Of a DNA stretch of 61,311 bases, positions 18,187 through 25,841 are shown piece by piece. The position numbers were made by a program, and so were the translations under genes. This DNA comes from a virus. Each line of letters starts with the position of its first letter. Position 1 is the stretch's first letter. The stretch spans positions 1-61,311 of the IMG/VR virus record IMGVR_UViG_3300043399_000562, one strand, 5' to 3'. The notes beneath the pieces were generated by a model. It was not told where the DNA came from and did no database searches. It was given only the letters and a program-made list of their open reading frames with translations.

Positions 18187-18929
18187 GCGGCGGCAGCAGT
18201 TCCTACGTTGCAGGCTACAGGTACTTCTTCGGCATTCACATGGGGGTCTGCCGCTCCGGGGACGATGGTGTCGATGAACTGGTCGAGGCCCGTGTCGGCG
18301 ACCGAACAGCATGGGCCGGCTCAGTCACGTCGAATCAGACCGTCGCTGTCGACGCCTACAACCTGTTCGGCGGTGAAGACGGCGAGGGTGGTGTGCAGGG
18401 GAACATGTGGGTGCTGATGGGCGGCAGTGCCCAACTCGCTCCGGACGAACTGGCCGAGATGACCAGCGGGGATGTGACTCAGGTCGGCAATGTTCCAGCC
18501 GAGCCTTCGTTGTACGACGTCACCGCGCAAGTCGAGAACCTCTATGGCTCGATCAGTCAGACTGCGGCAAGCGTGGTCCTGCGCTTTGCTGTCGACGGGA
18601 CGCTTCAGGTAGTGCTCAACGGCACCAATGGCGCTCGTACTGACTCGCTCACCGACCAGTGGGTCAACCGGTACGGTGAGTCTGTGCAGGTATCCCTGAC
18701 ACCGAGCGACTTCGAAGTGCGAGTGGCCACCGTGTCCGGTCCGACGCCCAATATCGGCGACACGCTGAACACATGGCTGTCGCTCAGTACGCAGCGGGAG
18801 TTCGGCATCTCTGGCATCGGCAGCGTAACCGTCGTCTCGGCTGAGGTGCGGCAGATCAGCACCGGGGCGAGCGCGTTTGCGCAGTACACGCTGGTCATCA
18901 GCGACATCTCGAATCCTGGCGGCGCCTGA
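18183..18929 (+). CDS. Tail hub protein, N-terminal portion plus an inserted beta-sandwich domain
   Basis: The first 95 residues (YRYFFGIHMGVCRSG... VQGNMWVLMGGSAQLAPDEL) are the usual N-terminus of the large phage tail hub protein. In relatives this continues directly into the part encoded here by the next gene. Instead, about 150 residues follow that look like an Ig-like or beta-sandwich module (SASVVLRFAVDGTLQVV region, then NTWLSLSTQREFGISGIGS), and the frame stops at 18929. The two pieces may assemble as a split hub. Start ATG 18183 overlaps the previous stop. Confidence 0.75.
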   Translation: MSGGSSSYVAGYRYFFGIHMGVCRSGDDGVDELVEARVGDRTAWAGSVTSNQTVAVDAYNLFGGEDGEGGVQGNMWVLMGGSAQLAPDELAEMTSGDVTQVGNVPAEPSLYDVTAQVENLYGSISQTAASVVLRFAVDGTLQVVLNGTNGARTDSLTDQWVNRYGESVQVSLTPSDFEVRVATVSGPTPNIGDTLNTWLSLSTQREFGISGIGSVTVVSAEVRQISTGASAFAQYTLVISDISNPGGA

Positions 18930-18934
18930 TCATC

Positions 18935-20173
18935 ATGCCAAGCACCACGACACCGGCCTTCAGAGGCGTCCTGACGATCTTCTTCGATGGCATCGTCTCG
19001 ATGATGAACCCGTATCCGAAGCCCTGGAAGTTCCGGGTTCGGCGAATCCTCAAGGGTTGGGACGGCCCAGTCTGGCAGCCCTCGCTCGCGGTCGTAACGC
19101 TCGACGCGTCAGGTCAAACGGCAAGCGAGGTGTATCCGGACACCAGCCGAGTCATCAAGGCGATGAACCCGGCGCACATCATCTACGAATGCCTGACCAA
19201 TCGCATATGGGGCAGAGGGCTCCCGCGCAACCGGATCGACGATGCGTCTTTCACCGCAGCGGCACAGACGCTGTTCGCCGAAGGCTTCGGCCTTTGCCTC
19301 AAGTGGAACCGGCAGGACACCATCGAGTCGTTCGTGCAGAGCGTGATCGATACGATCGGCGCTGCGATGTATGTCCATCGTGAGACTGGACTTGTCACTC
19401 TGAAGCTGATTCGCGGCGACTACTCGTTCGCTTCGCTGCCCGTGTTCGATTCGACGAATGGGCTGCTGGAGATCTCCGAGGCGACTGTGGTTGCACCGTC
19501 GAACCTGCTGTCCGAGTTCATCGTCACCTACAAAGATCCGGTGACGGACAAGCCGCGCAAGGTGAGGGCGCAGAACATTGCTGCGCTGCAGGCTAACGGC
19601 GGTGTGGCCAACACACAATCGCGCGAGTACATCGGCGTGCCCACTGCATCGCTTGCGCAGCGCATCGCACAGCGCGATCTGCGAGCAGCCTCAAGCCGCC
19701 TCAGACGGTTCAGCCTGACGCTTGATCGCAGGGCATGGGACCTGTATCCGGGCGACGTGATCCGCATCCGTGATGTGGCAAGAAACATCCCCGACATGGC
19801 AGTGCGCATCGGCCGATTCGAGGATGGCACGTTCGATTCGTCGAAGATCAAGATCGCGGCAGTGCAGGACGTATTTAATTTGCCCGCGTCCTCGTTCACT
19901 GGAACGCAACCGCCTGGCTGGATGCCGCCGAACTCTGACCCCTGCATCGGCCGGCACACGGTGTTCGAGCTTCCCTACGCACTGGCCATGCGAGTGATGT
20001 CGGCGGCCGAGTTCTCCGCTCTGACCGGCTCGGGCGCATTGTTCGGAGCCTTGTGCGAAGAGGGCAAGCCGCTCAACACCACGTTCAGCATCGCTCGCAA
20101 GTCCGGTGCCCCGTCGTCCGGTGAAAACCCCCCAGACGGTTCCTACTACTGCCCAACCCTACCGTTCAACTGA
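18935..20173 (+). CDS. Tail hub protein, main C-terminal portion
   Basis: 412 aa from ATG 18935, 5 nt after the previous stop. It starts with a short linker and then enters the hub sequence at FRGVLTIFFDGIVSMMNPYP KPWKFRV, a segment that in relatives directly follows the N-terminal part now on the upstream gene. Further hub-like stretches are AHIIYECLTNRIWGRGLP and RRFSLTLDRRAWDLYPGDV. The hub organises the distal tail and the ejection channel. Confidence 0.82.
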   Translation: MPSTTTPAFRGVLTIFFDGIVSMMNPYPKPWKFRVRRILKGWDGPVWQPSLAVVTLDASGQTASEVYPDTSRVIKAMNPAHIIYECLTNRIWGRGLPRNRIDDASFTAAAQTLFAEGFGLCLKWNRQDTIESFVQSVIDTIGAAMYVHRETGLVTLKLIRGDYSFASLPVFDSTNGLLEISEATVVAPSNLLSEFIVTYKDPVTDKPRKVRAQNIAALQANGGVANTQSREYIGVPTASLAQRIAQRDLRAASSRLRRFSLTLDRRAWDLYPGDVIRIRDVARNIPDMAVRIGRFEDGTFDSSKIKIAAVQDVFNLPASSFTGTQPPGWMPPNSDPCIGRHTVFELPYALAMRVMSAAEFSALTGSGALFGALCEEGKPLNTTFSIARKSGAPSSGENPPDGSYYCPTLPFN

Positions 20174-20174
20174 C

Positions 20175-22577
20175 ATGGCAAACGCCGACTATCAAACCGT
20201 CGCCACAGGCAACTTCTCGCAGATCGCGAGGGTCACCTCGTTCATCAGCAGGACGGCCACCTCGATCTCGATCACCGACGTGCGTGACATCGAGGGTGAT
20301 GGGCCGGCACAGGGCGACCTCGTGCTGCTGAACGACGAGTTCATGCAGATCACCTCGGTCGGAGTGACGTCGTGGGGTGTCAAGCGTGGATGCCTCGATA
20401 CGATCCCCCAAGAGCACGCCATCGGATCGAACGCGTTCATCGTCCGCACGGGGTCGATTGGCACGGACAGGCGCGAGTACCTCGGTACGGAGACGATCTC
20501 GCTCAAGGTGCTGCCGAAGACGCCTGGCGGTGCCACGCCAATCGAATACGCGCCTCCGAATCAGTTGACGTTCGGGCAGCGGTTCGCTCGTCCATATCCG
20601 CCCGCACAGGTCAAGGCGAACTACAACCATTGGGGTCTGCCGACAATCATCAGTTCCAGCGTCCCGCTGATCCTGACGTGGGTCGATCGCAATCGCGTGC
20701 TGCAGGCCGACTCCGTTCTCGGCCACAACGATGCCGGTGTGACGCCCGAGGATGGCGTCGAGTACGTCATTCGTCTTTACACGGCCGGTGGCACTCTGGT
20801 GAAGACCGTCACGGTCATCAACGAAAACAGGTGGACCTATTCATGGCAGGAAATGGGCACCGACTTCAACCTCGGGGCGATCGGTGGCGGCGGGATCTAT
20901 GAAGCCTATCTGACACTGCACGCAAAGCGTGACGGGTTCGAATCGAGGCAGTTCTATAGGGTGAACTTCGCGCGCTATCTGAACGAGATCCCGAACGTCG
21001 ATTCGACGCCTTCGGTACTACTTATCAGATTCACAGGAAACGAAGGATCGACGTCGGCTACCGATGAGAGCGGGCAATCAACGCCAATTCAGTTCGTCGG
21101 CGACGCGAAGATAACGAAGCAAGTCGCTTCGTTCCAGAACGGCAGTCTGGTGATACCGAATCCGGCAAGTTTCGTTCGGCTAGGCAACGTCGGACAAGTG
21201 CCTGCAAATATCTACAACGCGCTGCAGTCGAATTCTTGGACCATCGAGGGCTTCGCGACAGTCGATGCTCCGGACGCAGGAGGGGTTCTATTCTCAGTGG
21301 AACTTGACCCGGTCGTTGGTCCGCCGGACTTCGCGATCTATGTCAACATCCAGACCGGAAACATCTTGATGTACAGGGCAGGATCGCTTTTCTTGCCCAA
21401 CACCACGACACGGGATAGAGCACCTGCTCCCGGTCAAAGATTTCACTGGGCAGTGGTGTGCGAAAGCATTAGCCCGGGCGTCAATAAGATGCGCTGGTTC
21501 ATCAATGGCCAAAGCATGATGACGCGACGGGATGGGCTGACCTACTTCGACTGGGATTACTGGAGCAACTCGGCACCTTCGATCGGTCATGTGCGTATTG
21601 GTAGAGCGTCAAACGGTACATGGGCGAACGGCTCATTTTCTGCCATCGGAAGCATCAAGATCTCGAACACGGCGAAGTACACGGGTCCCTACACTGCGAT
21701 CAATTCTGGCGGCACATCGTTCGTGTTTCCGGCAGATTTCACCCCTCCGAGCGACTTCGCGCCAAATACCCCATCGATTCCAAACGTCGACACGACGCCT
21801 TCAGTGCTTCTCTTGCGTTTTCAAGGTACTGAGGGATCTACGGCAACCGTCGATGAAAGCGGGAACAGCATTCCGGTAGCTTTCTTCAATAACGCCATCG
21901 TTACGCGCACGCTACCTGTCTTTCCAAACGGCTCGCTCGTTCTGCCATCACCTCCCCCACCTTCACCTAAGAGTTATTTGAAGATCGGTTCGGGCTCTCA
22001 AGTGCCGAGCCAGATCAGCAGTGCGTTCGCATCAGGTTCATGGACCATAGAAGGCTTTGCAAGCGTCGGATCTTCCGAAAACACCTACATGACGGTGTTT
22101 GCACTTCAAGATCTATCTGGAGGTGTTACCGGAAAGCCCGAATTTGCGATTGCTGTTGGGGCGCAGAACAGTAACCCGAACATTGTCATCTACTTCTATG
22201 GTTCTCTCTACTTGCCGAGAACTGTGACTCGATTGCCTGCGCCTAATCGCAATAAGCGATTCCATTGGGCGGTGGTCTGCGACGAAGGAAAGATGCGCTG
22301 GTTCATTGATGGCAAGAGCCTAATTGCGAGACTGGACGGACTTAACGCTTACGATTGGGACTACATGGGAGCACCGGGGCTGACAACCGGAGAGTTGCTC
22401 ATCGGAGCTTCGGCAACCGGCATCTGGTCCGAAACATCCCAGTCAGGAATCGGGGCTGTGAAGATTTCAAACTCGGCGAAATACACCGGGTCGTACGTGA
22501 AGATCAATCCAGACGGACAAACTTACACTTACAACGCGGACTTCACACCACCAGACGATTTCGCGCCTGCTCCATGA
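20175..22577 (+). CDS. Tail fibre / receptor-binding protein with two lectin-like (laminin-G/ConA) domains
   Basis: 800 aa. Residues 1-270 are a hub-associated beta-rich base. The remainder is an internal duplication: two modules of about 265 residues, each starting IPNVDxTPSVLLxRFxGxEG and containing SWTIEGFA, RFHWAVVC, MRWFINGQS or MRWFIDGKS, and SNTAKYTG or SNSAKYTG, and closing ADFTPPxDFAP. This is the pattern of concanavalin A/laminin-G lectin domains. AT content rises over the duplicated part. Probable adsorption protein acting at the tail tip. Confidence 0.8.
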   Translation: MANADYQTVATGNFSQIARVTSFISRTATSISITDVRDIEGDGPAQGDLVLLNDEFMQITSVGVTSWGVKRGCLDTIPQEHAIGSNAFIVRTGSIGTDRREYLGTETISLKVLPKTPGGATPIEYAPPNQLTFGQRFARPYPPAQVKANYNHWGLPTIISSSVPLILTWVDRNRVLQADSVLGHNDAGVTPEDGVEYVIRLYTAGGTLVKTVTVINENRWTYSWQEMGTDFNLGAIGGGGIYEAYLTLHAKRDGFESRQFYRVNFARYLNEIPNVDSTPSVLLIRFTGNEGSTSATDESGQSTPIQFVGDAKITKQVASFQNGSLVIPNPASFVRLGNVGQVPANIYNALQSNSWTIEGFATVDAPDAGGVLFSVELDPVVGPPDFAIYVNIQTGNILMYRAGSLFLPNTTTRDRAPAPGQRFHWAVVCESISPGVNKMRWFINGQSMMTRRDGLTYFDWDYWSNSAPSIGHVRIGRASNGTWANGSFSAIGSIKISNTAKYTGPYTAINSGGTSFVFPADFTPPSDFAPNTPSIPNVDTTPSVLLLRFQGTEGSTATVDESGNSIPVAFFNNAIVTRTLPVFPNGSLVLPSPPPPSPKSYLKIGSGSQVPSQISSAFASGSWTIEGFASVGSSENTYMTVFALQDLSGGVTGKPEFAIAVGAQNSNPNIVIYFYGSLYLPRTVTRLPAPNRNKRFHWAVVCDEGKMRWFIDGKSLIARLDGLNAYDWDYMGAPGLTTGELLIGASATGIWSETSQSGIGAVKISNSAKYTGSYVKINPDGQTYTYNADFTPPDDFAPAP

Positions 22578-22597
22578 GGCCAAGACTGGCTACCAAG

Positions 22598-22626
22598 TTG
22601 TAACGTACACTTACGCGCGCTGTATG
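22598..22626 (+). promoter_or_regulatory. Candidate promoter of the lysis cassette
   Basis: TTGTAA (22598-22603), a 17-bp spacer and TGTATG (22621-22626) lie 26 bp upstream of the first lysis gene and its AAGGAG site. Both boxes match the sigma-70 consensus at only four positions, so this is a modest candidate. Confidence 0.35.
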
Positions 22627-22651
22627 CCCGAACGGTACAAAGGAGAACCAG

Positions 22652-22774
22652 ATGTGGACTCATGTCATGAACGCAGTGGCCGATGCGATCGACTGGATGG
22701 GCTGGCGTCTGGTCAAGTTGGCCGACAGTGTCCGTCCTGCGGGTGGCGGTGGGCCGGGTGGCGTGATCCGCTGA
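22652..22774 (+). CDS. Small protein at the head of the lysis cassette (40 aa)
   Basis: Too short for most gene callers, but has a perfect AAGGAG ribosome site 6 nt before ATG 22652. The peptide MWTHVMNAVADAIDWMGWRL is an amphipathic, Trp-rich helix followed by a Gly-rich end. Amphipathic single-helix peptides in this position can be pinholin- or antiholin-like; that is inference. The stop is 4 nt before the next GTG start. Confidence 0.6.
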   Translation: MWTHVMNAVADAIDWMGWRLVKLADSVRPAGGGGPGGVIR

Positions 22775-22778
22775 AGTC

Positions 22779-23141
22779 GTGTGGCGCGACTGCGTGACCG
22801 TCGCTCTGGCCGCGTTCGCGTACCTCGGCTACTACAGGTGGTCAGATCCGATCGAGCGGGCTTGGGTCAGCTACATCGGGTGTGCGGTCCTGACGGTGTG
22901 GCTCGTGTGGCAGCAGACGGGTCGCAGGACTTGGGTGGGTTTGTTCGGGATCTTCTACATCACGTTCGAGGGGGCACAGCAGGCAACTTGCGGCTACTTC
23001 GAGTTTGGGACCGTACCTGACGGTCAAGACATCTGCGTGCGGCTTGTCGGTGAAGAGGTGTACCGGGCAGCCATGTCCATCATCCTCGCAGTCATCTTCA
23101 CCGGAGCGATCAAATGGCAGAACCGACAGTCGGAAAAGTGA
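22779..23141 (+). CDS. Membrane protein of the lysis cassette (120 aa)
   Basis: GTG start at 22779. Four hydrophobic segments are visible: VALAAFAYLGYY, YIGCAVLTVWLVW, VGLFGIFYITF and AAMSIILAVIFTGAI. It overlaps the next membrane protein by 28 nt. Position ahead of the endolysin suggests a holin or antiholin, but I do not recognise the family. Confidence 0.7.
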   Translation: MWRDCVTVALAAFAYLGYYRWSDPIERAWVSYIGCAVLTVWLVWQQTGRRTWVGLFGIFYITFEGAQQATCGYFEFGTVPDGQDICVRLVGEEVYRAAMSIILAVIFTGAIKWQNRQSEK

Positions 23142-23485
23142 GTGCGCTGGCACTGCTGGCCGCAACACTCGGGCCGGTCTGGGGCGAGTACGCATTCATC
23201 CTTGCGGGCGCCTTCATCGGCGGGTATGCCGGACTCTCGCTGTACCCGGAACGCAAGGACGGGTTCACCAAGCCACTCGTCCACGTCCTGACGGGCATCG
23301 GGCTCGCCTTGATGCTCACCCCAGCAGGCGCAGTCATCGCGTCCAACGCATTGCCCCAGGCGTGGAAGTTCACGGCAGACCTCGCACTACCCGTGATCGC
23401 AGTCGCCATCGGAGCCTTCTGGCATCCGGCCCTCACCCGGTGGATTCCGGCCTTGTTCAACAGGACGACGGGGACTGGCAAATGA
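23114..23485 (+). CDS. Membrane protein, putative holin-type (123 aa)
   Basis: Three to four hydrophobic helices (VSALALLAATLGPVW, YAFILAGAFIGGYAGLSLY, VLTGIGLALMLTPAGAVIA, LALPVIAVAIGAFW) with a charged C-terminus. It resembles phage putative holins of this length. Its last codons overlap the next start (ATGA). Confidence 0.7.
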   Translation: MAEPTVGKVSALALLAATLGPVWGEYAFILAGAFIGGYAGLSLYPERKDGFTKPLVHVLTGIGLALMLTPAGAVIASNALPQAWKFTADLALPVIAVAIGAFWHPALTRWIPALFNRTTGTGK

Positions 23486-23904
23486 TCGGTGAAGTCGCGC
23501 AGTTGGCAGTCGGGGCGATAGGCGCCTATGTCGCGGGCCGTGCGGCAAACAACCATGTACGGGGCACGCCACTGTCACACAGGCTGCTCGCATCAACGCT
23601 CGGATCGGCATCGTTGATGATCTTCATCGCAGTGCCGATTCAGCATTTGACGGAGACACACGATGCAACTCTCGGCCAACTTCAGTCTGGACGAGTTCTG
23701 TCGCAGCAGCACGGCAACTCGGTTGGGGATCACGAACTACCTACCTGCCGACCTGCTTGGGAACGCGAAGCAGACCGCCGAGATGCTCGAACGGATTCGT
23801 GCCCACCTGAGCAAGCTGGCGGGAAAGCCGATCCCGATGATCATCACCTCGGGCTACCGCTGCTTCGCCCTGAATCGCCGTCTGGGCAGCAGCGACAGCA
23901 GTGA
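23482..23904 (+). CDS. Small membrane protein whose frame runs into the endolysin gene
   Basis: ATG 23482 overlaps the previous TGA (ATGA), which favours translation. Residues 1-60 are protein-like, with two hydrophobic segments (VAQLAVGAIGAYVAG and LASTLGSASLMIFIAVPI). The frame then continues for 80 residues out of frame inside the M15 endolysin gene before stopping at 23904. The overlapping part is Arg/Pro-rich and may be a passive tail. A nested arrangement like the Rz/Rz1 spanins can be asked about, but I see no lipobox. Confidence 0.55.
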   Translation: MIGEVAQLAVGAIGAYVAGRAANNHVRGTPLSHRLLASTLGSASLMIFIAVPIQHLTETHDATLGQLQSGRVLSQQHGNSVGDHELPTCRPAWEREADRRDARTDSCPPEQAGGKADPDDHHLGLPLLRPESPSGQQRQQ

Positions 23905-24136
23905 TCACGTCCAGGCCCTCGCTGCGGACTGGGAAGCGCCGGCCTTCGGCAGTCCGACCGACGTATGCCGAGCCCTTCAGCCGATGGTCGAGTTCCTCAA
24001 GATCGGACAACTGATCAACGAGTACCCCGACCGCGACGGTTGGGTGCACACCAGCGTCAAGCTGCCCGCCAAGACCATCAATCGGGTGATCACGATCACC
24101 GGACGTGGCACCAACGTCGGAATCATGGGGGCATGA
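23663..24136 (+). CDS. Endolysin, peptidase M15 family (peptidoglycan endopeptidase)
   Basis: 157 aa. The zinc-peptidase M15 pattern is clear: ITSGYRCFALNRRLGSSDSSDHVQALAADW supplies the SGYR, the S-x-H and the D of the metal site (here written as its adjoining parts), and DGWVHTS supplies the last His. Such phage enzymes cut the peptide stem or cross-bridge of peptidoglycan. ATG 23663 follows GGAG. No signal peptide, so release needs a holin. Confidence 0.9.
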   Translation: MQLSANFSLDEFCRSSTATRLGITNYLPADLLGNAKQTAEMLERIRAHLSKLAGKPIPMIITSGYRCFALNRRLGSSDSSDHVQALAADWEAPAFGSPTDVCRALQPMVEFLKIGQLINEYPDRDGWVHTSVKLPAKTINRVITITGRGTNVGIMGA

Positions 24137-24137
24137 G

Positions 24138-24668
24138 ATGAACTGGAAGGACGCTGCTCAGACCCTCGCCAAGATCGGCCTTCCGTTGCTGGGCGCCGCG
24201 TTGCCGCTGCCAGGCGGCATGGCCCTCGGAGCCTCGCTTGCCGCTCACATCGGCGCCAAGGAAACGACTGTCGATGGGGTCGTAAACGCCCTCATCGGCA
24301 ACGAAGAAGCTCGTCAGAAGGCAGTCGAGTTTCAGGCGATGCACAACGAGCGCATGACCAACATGGTCATGAAGCACGAACTCGACATGTACCAGTCTGC
24401 GAATCAGGACCGTGCGAGCGCCCGGTCTGGAAACGTGGCCTCGGGCATGAACGAGAAGTTGTTCTGGCTGACATGCGTGCTGTTGATCATCACGCTGGGC
24501 TGCGAGGCGGCAGTGCTGTTCATGGGAATCCCGAGCGGAGCAAACGAGTTCGTGATCGGTCGCGTACTCGGTCTGCTCGACTCGATCACCCTTAGTCTGC
24601 TGGCCTACTGGTTCGGCTCGTCGCTCGGCTCGTCGATGAAGAACGACTGGAAGCCGACGAAGGTTTGA
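24138..24668 (+). CDS. Holin, GTA-type 3-TM family
   Basis: 176 aa from ATG 24138 (an upstream in-frame start would overlap the endolysin). Hydrophobic segments: GLPLLGAALPLPGGMALGAS near the N-terminus, then LFWLTCVLLIITLGCEAAVL and LGLLDSITLSLLAYWFGSSL near the C-terminus, with a charged helix between. The YWFGSS ending followed by Ser/Lys residues is typical of the 3-TM holins of gene transfer agents and related phages. It is the last rightward gene before the integron-like segment. Confidence 0.8.
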   Translation: MNWKDAAQTLAKIGLPLLGAALPLPGGMALGASLAAHIGAKETTVDGVVNALIGNEEARQKAVEFQAMHNERMTNMVMKHELDMYQSANQDRASARSGNVASGMNEKLFWLTCVLLIITLGCEAAVLFMGIPSGANEFVIGRVLGLLDSITLSLLAYWFGSSLGSSMKNDWKPTKV

Positions 24669-24850
24669 TGGGGCTGTTTACCGCACTACCTTTCATGCCG
24701 ACTTCAAGTTGGCGCGGCCAAACGCATTCCAAAAGCGGTTCTGTTTCGGTCTAGGCTTCGGCCCTAAAAGGATGCCACGTATGGCAGTTGGTGGTTACAG
24801 GTGGCAAGGAGTTGCCATAGATGGCAAGGCGGGCGTTCTGCCTATATGGC
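24669..24850. other. Convergent intergenic stretch with stacked hairpins
   Basis: No gene seen in 182 bp. Between 24773 and 24827 there are three overlapping inverted repeats: TGCCA-CGTA-TGGCA, GGCAA-GGAG-TTGCC and TTGCCAT-AG-ATGGCAA. A short GGCTTCGGCC hairpin lies at about 24754. The stretch separates the end of the late operon from the end of the leftward operon, so the hairpins may terminate either transcript. GCCCTAAA at 24761 is the only remnant I can find of a left attC arm for the site at 24851. Confidence 0.5.
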
Positions 24851-24857
24851 GTTAGGC
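24851..24857 (+). other. Integron core site GTTAGGC without a recognisable partner arm (cassette insertion junction)
   Basis: GTTAGGC(CCC) matches the attC R' consensus GTTRRRY and is identical to the R' boxes of the two complete attC sites at 25414 and 25751. No matching RYYYAAC arm is found to its left. This is what would be expected if cassettes inserted at a simple secondary G-TT site. The leftward gene ends with its stop codon exactly inside this box. Confidence 0.6.
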
Positions 24858-25070
24858 CCCATCTCGCAAGCCTCGCAAAAGCTCGATGCACTCTGCTTTT
24901 GTCAGGTTGTACGGGCTTGAGTTCAAGTGCTGAATTGCGAGCGTCAGCCCGTACTGCGCTTCCACATGGCCGGGGCGTTGTGCTGCTGGTTTCCTTGCTT
25001 CGCGCTCTGCCTTTGTCGGCACAAGGCTGCCCCAACCGGCGCCGTCTTCTATCTCTCCGCGCCAGCTCAT
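24852..25070 (-). CDS. Hypothetical protein (72 aa) ending in an integron core site
   Basis: ATG at 25070 overlaps the previous gene's stop (ATGA). The C-terminal part EAQYGLTLAIQHLNSSPYNL followed by TKAECIELLRGLRDGA is a compact helical sequence of a kind found in phage proteins of unknown function. Its TAA stop is formed by the complement of GTTAGGC at 24851, so the gene's end coincides with the recombination junction. Nothing indicates its activity. Confidence 0.75.
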   Translation of the reverse strand: MSWRGEIEDGAGWGSLVPTKAEREARKPAAQRPGHVEAQYGLTLAIQHLNSSPYNLTKAECIELLRGLRDGA

Positions 25071-25255
25071 GCGGCACCTCGCAGCAGGCCCATCGCTTCC
25101 CAGATCTTCCGGCAGGCGTACTGCGCGGGCACGGCCTCGGCCTCTTCTTGCTCGTCCTCGAACGTGTCAAGGTAGCTGTCGGCCGTGGCTTCGAGCGCAT
25201 CGAACGCCTGTTGCAGCAGGCTCAGGGCTTGTTGGGTTTGTGCGTCAGCTTTCAT
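25067..25255 (-). CDS. Hypothetical helical protein (62 aa)
   Basis: Starts at ATG 25255 inside the end of the zinc-ribbon gene. The sequence is one long acidic helix (LSLLQQAFDALEATADSYLD TFEDEQEE) followed by YACRKIWEAMGLL. It overlaps the next gene by 4 nt. Not recognised. Confidence 0.7.
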   Translation of the reverse strand: MKADAQTQQALSLLQQAFDALEATADSYLDTFEDEQEEAEAVPAQYACRKIWEAMGLLRGAA

Positions 25256-25388
25256 CGTCTTCCTCTGCGTGGTCATCAAGGTCAAACACTTCTCCGCAGG
25301 CTGCGCAGCGTTGCAGCCGGTCGTCCTGCGGGTCGTCTTCATCGTCGTACTGGTACACGGTCTTGCAACCGCACTTTGGGCATGCCAT
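25245..25388 (-). CDS. Small zinc-ribbon protein (47 aa)
   Basis: ATG at 25388, 26 nt from the attC at 25411. Two CxxC knuckles are present (MACPKCGCKT and RCAACGEVF) separated by an acidic linker, and the protein ends in an acidic tail, HAEEDDES. A metal-binding nucleic-acid or protein adaptor is likely. It is the first of three overlapping genes in one attC-bounded segment. Confidence 0.75.
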   Translation of the reverse strand: MACPKCGCKTVYQYDDEDDPQDDRLQRCAACGEVFDLDDHAEEDDES

Positions 25389-25410
25389 CGTCTGCGCGCT
25401 CCGGGTAAGT

Positions 25411-25474
25411 GGGGCCTAACACTTCGCTCAAGCCGACAGCCTACGGCTGCGGCTGAATCCCGACGTTAGGCCCC
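25411..25474 (+). other. Integron attC recombination site (complete)
   Basis: Outer boxes GGGGCCTAAC (25411-25420) and GTTAGGCCCC (25465-25474) are perfect complements and fit R'' = RYYYAAC and R' = GTTRRRY. The spacers next to them do not pair, as in real attC sites. Inner boxes AGCCG-A-CAGCC and GGCTG-CGGCT pair except for one extra A on the left arm. The left half, ACTTCGCTCAAGCCGAC, closely resembles the same part of the classical aadA-type attC. By the extra-base position the site is oriented on the + strand, opposite to the ORFs around it. Confidence 0.85.
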
Positions 25475-25729
25475 TCGAATCGCATCACGTACTTCGCGCA
25501 GTGCATCCATCGTCCATTCGGCGGCCAGTTCGCCGGCTGCGCTGTTGCCGACCGGAACTCGATGCGCTTCCACAATCCGCGCGCACCGCTCACGCTCTGC
25601 AGCCTCTACAGCGGCAAGCCCTGCCAGCACTTCGCGCGAGATATTTGTCCGCAGTTGCTGGGTGTTCCCGTACTCCAGTGCAATCCACGCCAGCCGGCTT
25701 ACAAGCTCTCGCTTCTCGTGATCTTTCAT
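25466..25729 (-). CDS. Phage-type hypothetical protein (87 aa) in a single-gene attC-bounded segment
   Basis: ATG at 25729 lies 22 nt from the attC at 25751; the TAA stop is the complement of the R' box at 25465. The protein is helical (EVLAGLAAVEAAERERCARI) and ends with NSAAGELAAEWTMDALREVRD, a sequence type I know from phage proteins of unknown function. Gene, short leader and attC make a compact unit of about 370 bp, the usual size of an integron cassette. Confidence 0.78.
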   Translation of the reverse strand: MKDHEKRELVSRLAWIALEYGNTQQLRTNISREVLAGLAAVEAAERERCARIVEAHRVPVGNSAAGELAAEWTMDALREVRDAIRGA

Positions 25730-25750
25730 TTCGTGCTCCGTTCACCAATG

Positions 25751-25841
25751 GCCTAACGTCAGCAGTAAGCCGAAAGCGCCGGCAGGCGTGCTCAGTGTGG
25801 CTTCCTACTCGGGGCGCTTCGGCTTACTGCTGACGTTAGGC
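25751..25841 (+). other. Integron attC site, long and fully paired variant
   Basis: GCCTAACGTCAGCAGTAAGC and its complement at 25822-25841 begin a 22-bp perfect outer stem with R''/R' boxes GCCTAAC and GTTAGGC. Inside it, after one extra A on the left arm, AAGCGCC pairs with GGCGCTT, leaving a loop of about 30 nt. The extra base lies on the same side as in the site at 25411, giving the same + orientation. Pairing of the spacer is unusual for attC, so activity is less sure. Confidence 0.75.

Noticed and set aside
24821-25408. 195-aa rightward frame in the attC-bounded unit
   Set aside because: Considered because the attC orientation predicts rightward genes. It is Arg/Leu-rich, lacks a ribosome site and is the complement of the zinc-ribbon and helical genes, which look real.
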